A stretch of 44,264 nt of DNA from JAVBNO01 sp031551485 (GTDB lineage Bacteria > Bacillota > Clostridia > Oscillospirales > Ruminococcaceae). Made by a program: the position numbers and the translations under genes. Below are positions 39,888 to 44,264 of the stretch, one piece after another (the stretch's first letter is position 1; every line of letters starts with the position of its first letter). The notes beneath the pieces were generated by a model. The model was not told where the DNA came from and did not search any database. It was given only the letters and a program-made list of their open reading frames with translations. Location of the stretch: the NCBI GenBank assembly GCA_031551485.1, contig JAVBNO010000003.1, positions 1 through 44,264 on the forward strand. Direction: 5' to 3'.

Positions 39888-41024
39888 ATGGAAGAGGCAG
39901 CCAAAAGATGGAGAATACCATTTAGTCATCATTCGGTTTGGGGGCTGTGTATACAGATTTTGCTGACGCTGGCGGCGGTGGTGGCGGGTGTTGTCATTTT
40001 GACGACACCGCAGGCATTGGGTGCGGGGGTACGGCAGGGACTGGACATTTGCTACAGCGTTGTCATTCCGTCGCTGTTTCCGTTTATGGTGCTGGCAGGG
40101 TTTATTGTACGCAGTTCCGCCGGGGATTTGCTGGCCAAAGTCTTTGCCCCGGTGTTGGGGCGCCTGTTTCGTCTGCCAAAAGTATTGTGCGGTGCGGCGC
40201 TGATGAGTTTTATCGGAGGGTACCCTATGGGTGCCTCAATGATAAAAGAGCTTTTACGGCAGCGGCGGGTGGACACAGAGACTGCCGGACGAATGCTGAC
40301 ATTTTGTGTCAATCCCGGGCCGACGTTTGTGGTAACGGCAGTGGGTATTTCCATTTTGGGGAGCGCCAAGGCAGGCGGTCTTTTATTATTGGGGGTTACG
40401 CTGGCTTCGCTATTAACAGGGTGGATTTTCTCCCTGGTGGATAGCCGAAATGCAGGCGACAACCAACCCACGGCAAAGCCCCTTCCCTACTCCTCTGCCG
40501 GTGTCGCCTTTGTGGACGCCGTGCTGGCGGCCAACGGAGGGATTTTGGCAATATGCGCTTTTGTGGTGCTGTTTTCTGGGCTTGGCGCTCTATTGGAAGC
40601 GGTTGGCGCCTTTGCCGTTTTGAGCAATACGGCAGGGACACTTTTGCGAGGCGGACTGGAAGTTGTGTCGGGGTGTGTGGCAGCGGGGGGACTGGGAACA
40701 TCATACTGGGTGTTGCCGTTTTTGCTGGGCTTTGCCGGTTGTTCGGTCATTGGCCAGGTGATGGCGACACTGGCGGGACAGGGTGTGCCTTTTCGGGCAT
40801 TCATTTTGTCCCGGTTTGTGCACGGGGGGTTGAGCGCCGGCATTTGCAGCATACTGTTTCGTTTATTTCCCCAAGCGGTGGCCGCCTTTGTGCCTGTGCA
40901 GCCACCATTTTTCATTCTGGCGCCGGACAGCAAAACCGTGGCATTAACCCTTTGTTTTTTGGGACTAAGCACTCTTTTGATGTTTGCCGTCATGAAATGC
41001 CTAATAATTCCAAAAAAGCCGTAG
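39888..41024 (+). CDS. ylbJ: YlbJ-like sporulation integral membrane protein
   Basis: Polytopic membrane protein of the nucleoside-recognition/gate family, needed for spore cortex formation in Bacillus. About eight to nine hydrophobic segments span 378 residues. Family pieces are IPSLFPFMVLAGF, SFIGGYPMGA, CVNPGPTFVVTAVG and the gate repeat around LPFLLGFAGCSVIGQV. ATG 39888 follows GAGGTGATG; the in-frame ATG at 39864 is upstream of that site. B. subtilis YlbJ is about 408 residues. Divergent from yqfC, both sporulation genes. Confidence 0.85.
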   Translation: MEEAAKRWRIPFSHHSVWGLCIQILLTLAAVVAGVVILTTPQALGAGVRQGLDICYSVVIPSLFPFMVLAGFIVRSSAGDLLAKVFAPVLGRLFRLPKVLCGAALMSFIGGYPMGASMIKELLRQRRVDTETAGRMLTFCVNPGPTFVVTAVGISILGSAKAGGLLLLGVTLASLLTGWIFSLVDSRNAGDNQPTAKPLPYSSAGVAFVDAVLAANGGILAICAFVVLFSGLGALLEAVGAFAVLSNTAGTLLRGGLEVVSGCVAAGGLGTSYWVLPFLLGFAGCSVIGQVMATLAGQGVPFRAFILSRFVHGGLSAGICSILFRLFPQAVAAFVPVQPPFFILAPDSKTVALTLCFLGLSTLLMFAVMKCLIIPKKP

Positions 41025-41041
41025 ATTTTTTTTGTGATGAT

Positions 41042-41050
41042 TGTTATAAT
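41042..41050 (+). promoter_or_regulatory. Extended -10 promoter of the small cysteine protein
   Basis: TGTTATAAT carries a TGn extension before a perfect TATAAT (41045-41050). The -35 region is poor. Start expected near 41057, leader about 80 bases. Confidence 0.45.
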
Positions 41051-41138
41051 ACAAGCAGTAATCTTACTTTTTCTATTCACTATTATGATGAACCTACCCA
41101 AGATACTGGCATGGGCCTTTGGGCGGGGTGGAGCGGGT

Positions 41139-41360
41139 ATGGCAAAAATCATACTGTTTGGTAAAAAGATTGAACCGGCTTGTCAATATTGCGAGTTCGG
41201 CGAGCCGACCGCGGACAAGCGGATGATTCTGTGCGAGCAGAAAGGGGTTGTGGCCCCTTTTTTCAGCTGCCGTAAATACCGATATGCACCGCTGAAGCGT
41301 ATGCCGACAAGACATCTCACCCTGCCGGATTATGACATATCGGAGTTTAAACTGTACTGA
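41139..41360 (+). CDS. Small conserved-looking four-cysteine protein, function unknown
   Basis: Seventy-three residues without signal peptide or membrane helix. Cysteines: C-x2-C in EPACQYCEFGEP, then LCEQKGVV and FSCRKYRY, a spacing compatible with a zinc knuckle. The basic end RYAPLKRMP is distinctive; I have the impression that similar short proteins occur in other clostridia, but I cannot check that here. ATG 41139 has GGAG five bases upstream. The open frame extends to 41034 but that part overlaps the promoter. It stands 35 bases before the amidase gene, possibly cotranscribed. Confidence 0.7.
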   Translation: MAKIILFGKKIEPACQYCEFGEPTADKRMILCEQKGVVAPFFSCRKYRYAPLKRMPTRHLTLPDYDISEFKLY

Positions 41361-41394
41361 CAGCAAGGCAAAGAACGCACCGGGGAGGTACTTC

Positions 41395-41538
41395 ATGTCC
41401 AGGATAGTCAAAGGAATTGCATTGGCGCTGGTTTTCGTCTTGGCGGGAATCGGCACTTTTTGGGGGCTTGGCCAGGTACTGCATTTTGAAACGGGGTTGC
41501 CTTCGTTTTTCAGCAGTGGTCAGCCCTTTTATCATTGA
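41395..41538 (+). CDS. N-terminal signal-anchor piece of the amidase gene, ending at an in-frame TGA
   Basis: Forty-seven codons from ATG 41395 (GGGGAGG upstream), encoding a basic start and one hydrophobic segment (ALALVFVLAGIGTFWGLG), i.e. a signal peptide or anchor, then about 25 residues. It stops at TGA 41536-41538. The next codon continues in the same frame with ENYRGFLINTRE, the expected start of the GH-like domain of the following gene. The piece therefore looks like the 5' end of one gene rather than an independent small protein. Confidence 0.65.
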   Translation: MSRIVKGIALALVFVLAGIGTFWGLGQVLHFETGLPSFFSSGQPFYH

Positions 41539-41556
41539 GAAAATTACCGGGGCTTT

Positions 41557-44264
41557 TTGATTAACACCCGGGAAAACGAGGATTTCCCCTCGGCACCCGG
41601 ACTGGAGGCCAAAGACCTGCGGGCAGAAATTGACCAAATTGTCGCCTTTGCCAAAAATGGCGGTTATAATACATTGTTTTTGGAGGTGCGACCGGACGGC
41701 AGCGTCATTTATCGTTCTCAATACTTCCCCACCAGCGAAGTGGTGGTGACAGCCCGGGGCGATTATGCCAAATTTGACCCTCTTAAATACTTCGCCGAGG
41801 CTGCCAGCCAAAACGAGTTGGAGCTTTGGGCTGTTGTAAACAGCTATTTTGTTATGGATTCGGGAGATGTTTCTTTTGCCCTTGCCAATATTGACAACGC
41901 ACCGTCGGTGATTGAGGTGGGCGGACAGCTGTATTTTGATCCGGCTTCACCCCTTACGGCGGAGCTGGTCGCCAACTCCTGCGGTGAGTTGATGGAGAAG
42001 TATCCCATTGCCGGTGTGGTCATTGAAGGTTTGGACGCGCCTGTGAAAGGGGCGGACGCCACCGCTGCTGAAAATCTTTTGGCCGCCGTGCACCAGCGGA
42101 TTGCGGTTGTTCGGGAGGACGGGCAGCTCGGCGTTGTGATTGGCGTGATACCCGAAACGCTGGGAGCGGACTTGCCCATTGGCCCGGCGGATTTGGCGGC
42201 AATGGCCGAAGGTGATACCATACAGTTGGTGGTTCCCCGGATGAACACCATGGTGGGCTGGGAAGAGCAGGATTACGCCGATGTGCTGGATGTATGGGCC
42301 AAGGCAGCGGGCGAAAGCGTGCGGCAAAAGTATGTGACCTGTAATGAGGCCTGGCGCATTGATGAGAATATGAACAATACAGGGGGCACGGGGCCTTTTC
42401 ACTTTTTAGACCAGGACGAGCTGGTGTACCAGCTGTATGTGAACAGCCTGCGCACCGATGTAAACGGCATGGTGCTGGACAGCTATGGCGATCTTTTGCG
42501 CAGCGGCATTCACACCAGCGTTCTGCCGGGGCTTGTGCCCCAACCGGAGGCACCCCATTTGGTGGCGTTGCCCCATTTGGAGGCATTGATTCCCCAACAG
42601 CTTAAACTGCAGATGCCCGACGGCGGCAGCCGCAACGAGACAGGATGGAGTTGGAACACCAGCGGCAGCACTTATTTTATTTCCGGCACATCGGACCCGA
42701 AACTGCCCCTTACGCTGAACGATAAAGAGGTAGAACGGCTGACCAAGGACGGCGTCTTTGGCACGCTTGTGAAGCTGGCAGAAGGGGCCAACACCTTTAC
42801 CTTGCGCCAGGGAGAAAATGTGCAGACAGCGGTCATTACACGGACGATACCCCGTACGACACCGTCGCCCATTGACACCATTTTGGCCGACACAATTTTC
42901 CCCACCACCGATGAGCCGGTGTGGTTCGGGGATCATTTGCGAATCCGCTGTACGGCGCCGTCGGGCGCCACCATCACGGCGGAGATCAACGGACAGAAAG
43001 TCGGGCTGAAGCAAACGTCCCAAGTAGCGGCCGGATTGCCCGCCACTTTTGAGGGCAGCATTTCATTAAGCGGCAACTTCCCCGCCGGGTTTGTCACCAA
43101 AGTTGGAAATGTGCAATATACTTTAAGCTACGGCGGCGTCAACACGAATTTTAAATCTGCCGGGTCGGTTTTTTACGCGGGGCAGGGCGCCCGGTTTGCC
43201 GTTGAGGTGACCGCCTGGTTTACCGGCGTATTCCCCGACAACCAAGAAGAGGACATCTTTTTGTCCAATATCAAACAAGGGGCCCGGGACTATATTGTTG
43301 ACAAGACCTCCACCCGGTTTGAATTGCCGGACGGCACCTTTGTGAAACGCGCCGACGTTAAAATTATGGAAGGGCAAGTGGATCTGCACAACATGGTGAC
43401 CCAGATTATTTGGGACACGTCGGAGCAGGCGGAGGTTTTTACCCTTGTGGGCACCAATACCCCCGCTTTCGGTGTGGTCATGAATGAAAAGGGACTGAAC
43501 GTCCGGCTTAGCAACACCACATTGGCCGAAAGCGCCGATCTGACCATCCTCAACTCTTCTTATATTTCCGGTGTGACGGCACAGGAAGAAGACGGTTACG
43601 CCACCCTTTCCATCGGCCTTACAGAGAATAACCGGCTGTGGGGTTACAGCATTGAATACAGCGGCAACAACACCATCATTTATTGCCGCAAGCCACCGAA
43701 ACTATCCCCTAATCCGCAAAGGCCGCTGGAGGGAATACGCATTATGCTGGATCCCGGCCACGGCGGCAGCGACTCGGGCGCTCTGGGCGCAGCCGGGGGC
43801 ATTGGCCCCACCGAGGCTCAGATTAACTATGGGGTGGCCGGCGCTGTGAAAAGCTGGCTGGAACAGCTGGGCGCGACGGTGGAGATGACGGTAAGCGCCG
43901 AGGCAATGGCCGACAGCGAAAACAAGGTGACACTGCAAGAACGGTCGGCTATGCCCCAGACGATGAAGCCGGATTTCTTTATTTCCATTCACCACAACAG
44001 CGGGCCGGTGCAAAATGATGGCGGCGAGATGACCGGCACCCAAGTGTATTACCGGGAAGATATGTCCGCGCCTTTTGCCAACCAGCTGATGGAGCAATTG
44101 GGCAGTAAACTTTTGCGGCGAACCTTTTCGCCCTTCCAAGACTACTATTATGTCACTCGTATTACCTATGCGCCGGCGGTGATGCTGGAGCTGGGATTTT
44201 TGCCCAATCCGGTGGACTATGAGACGCTTTGCGACGATATGATGATTTTGAAAACAGCCGTAGG
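41557..44264 (+). CDS. Cell-wall amidase with N-terminal glycosidase-like domain (incomplete at window end)
   Basis: Predicted exported peptidoglycan hydrolase. The first ~340 residues resemble the GHL10 putative glycosidase family (RGFLINTRE, NTLFLEVRPDGSVIYRS, GVVIEGLD, VNGMVLDSYGD). A central region of ~370 residues with beta-rich segments follows. From 43741 an Amidase_3 (N-acetylmuramoyl-L-alanine amidase) domain begins: zinc ligands H in MLDPGHGG (codon 43759), E in GPTEAQINY and H in FFISIHHNS; catalytic E in VMLELGFLPN. The frame runs open to the window end, so the 3' end is missing. The first in-frame start codon after the TGA is TTG 41557; the true start is more likely ATG 41395 if the TGA is an error or is read through. 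Without the upstream piece the protein has no export signal. Confidence 0.8.
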   Translation, partial: MINTRENEDFPSAPGLEAKDLRAEIDQIVAFAKNGGYNTLFLEVRPDGSVIYRSQYFPTSEVVVTARGDYAKFDPLKYFAEAASQNELELWAVVNSYFVMDSGDVSFALANIDNAPSVIEVGGQLYFDPASPLTAELVANSCGELMEKYPIAGVVIEGLDAPVKGADATAAENLLAAVHQRIAVVREDGQLGVVIGVIPETLGADLPIGPADLAAMAEGDTIQLVVPRMNTMVGWEEQDYADVLDVWAKAAGESVRQKYVTCNEAWRIDENMNNTGGTGPFHFLDQDELVYQLYVNSLRTDVNGMVLDSYGDLLRSGIHTSVLPGLVPQPEAPHLVALPHLEALIPQQLKLQMPDGGSRNETGWSWNTSGSTYFISGTSDPKLPLTLNDKEVERLTKDGVFGTLVKLAEGANTFTLRQGENVQTAVITRTIPRTTPSPIDTILADTIFPTTDEPVWFGDHLRIRCTAPSGATITAEINGQKVGLKQTSQVAAGLPATFEGSISLSGNFPAGFVTKVGNVQYTLSYGGVNTNFKSAGSVFYAGQGARFAVEVTAWFTGVFPDNQEEDIFLSNIKQGARDYIVDKTSTRFELPDGTFVKRADVKIMEGQVDLHNMVTQIIWDTSEQAEVFTLVGTNTPAFGVVMNEKGLNVRLSNTTLAESADLTILNSSYISGVTAQEEDGYATLSIGLTENNRLWGYSIEYSGNNTIIYCRKPPKLSPNPQRPLEGIRIMLDPGHGGSDSGALGAAGGIGPTEAQINYGVAGAVKSWLEQLGATVEMTVSAEAMADSENKVTLQERSAMPQTMKPDFFISIHHNSGPVQNDGGEMTGTQVYYREDMSAPFANQLMEQLGSKLLRRTFSPFQDYYYVTRITYAPAVMLELGFLPNPVDYETLCDDMMILKTAV

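Noticed and set aside
41536..41571. Selenocysteine insertion at the TGA in the amidase gene
   Set aside because: The hairpin is only five base pairs with a large loop, no selenocysteine is known at this site in the family, and no selenium genes are in the window.

Overview
The window looks like chromosomal DNA of an anaerobic, spore-forming Firmicute of class Clostridia, perhaps Oscillospirales. The reasons are the sporulation genes yqfC, yqfD and a ylbJ-like gene, a Firmicutes-type order SRP RNA-dnaX-ybaB-recR, the run phoH-ybeY-dgkA-era-yqzL-recO, ferredoxin-type proteins, strong GGAGG/GAGGTGA ribosome sites and frequent TTG starts. No phage, insertion sequence, CRISPR array, rRNA or tRNA was seen. 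Only tmRNA and SRP RNA represent RNA genes.

Positions 1-7124 (all minus strand) hold a mannose-6-phosphate isomerase with an extra C-terminal region, a membrane-anchored GH25 lysozyme, a propionate-type CoA-transferase, an aldo/keto reductase with two Fe-S clusters, and an AgrC-like histidine kinase without a response regulator. Positions 7483-13454 (plus) are a sugar cluster: ROK regulator, BadF-family sugar kinase, and a XylFGH/GguAB-type ABC importer. A MerR-controlled flavodoxin/ferredoxin protein, ssrA and smpB follow on the minus strand.

Positions 16281-26243 (plus) form a fermentative block: HD-domain protein, acetate kinase, PTS enzyme I, HPr, the four subunits of an acetoin/pyruvate-type 2-oxo acid dehydrogenase complex, and a SorC-family regulator. 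Together these would turn acetoin or pyruvate into acetyl-CoA. Acetate kinase could then recover ATP, although no phosphotransacetylase gene is present here. SRP RNA, dnaX, ybaB and recR follow.

Positions 29233-39737 (minus) hold an ECF sigma factor fused to a membrane segment and an outside domain, then the housekeeping/sporulation run yqfC-yqfD-phoH-ybeY-dgkA-era-yqzL-recO-mutS2-HAD. The right end (plus) has a ylbJ-like gene, a small cysteine protein and a large cell-wall amidase. The amidase frame contains an in-frame TGA after its signal peptide and runs off the window.

The observations most worth a second look are the in-frame TGA in the amidase, the membrane-tethered sigma factor with a candidate self-promoter, the PTS genes leading the dehydrogenase genes behind a perfect operator-like palindrome, a possible frameshift heptamer in dnaX, and four unusually long perfect palindromes at gene ends.
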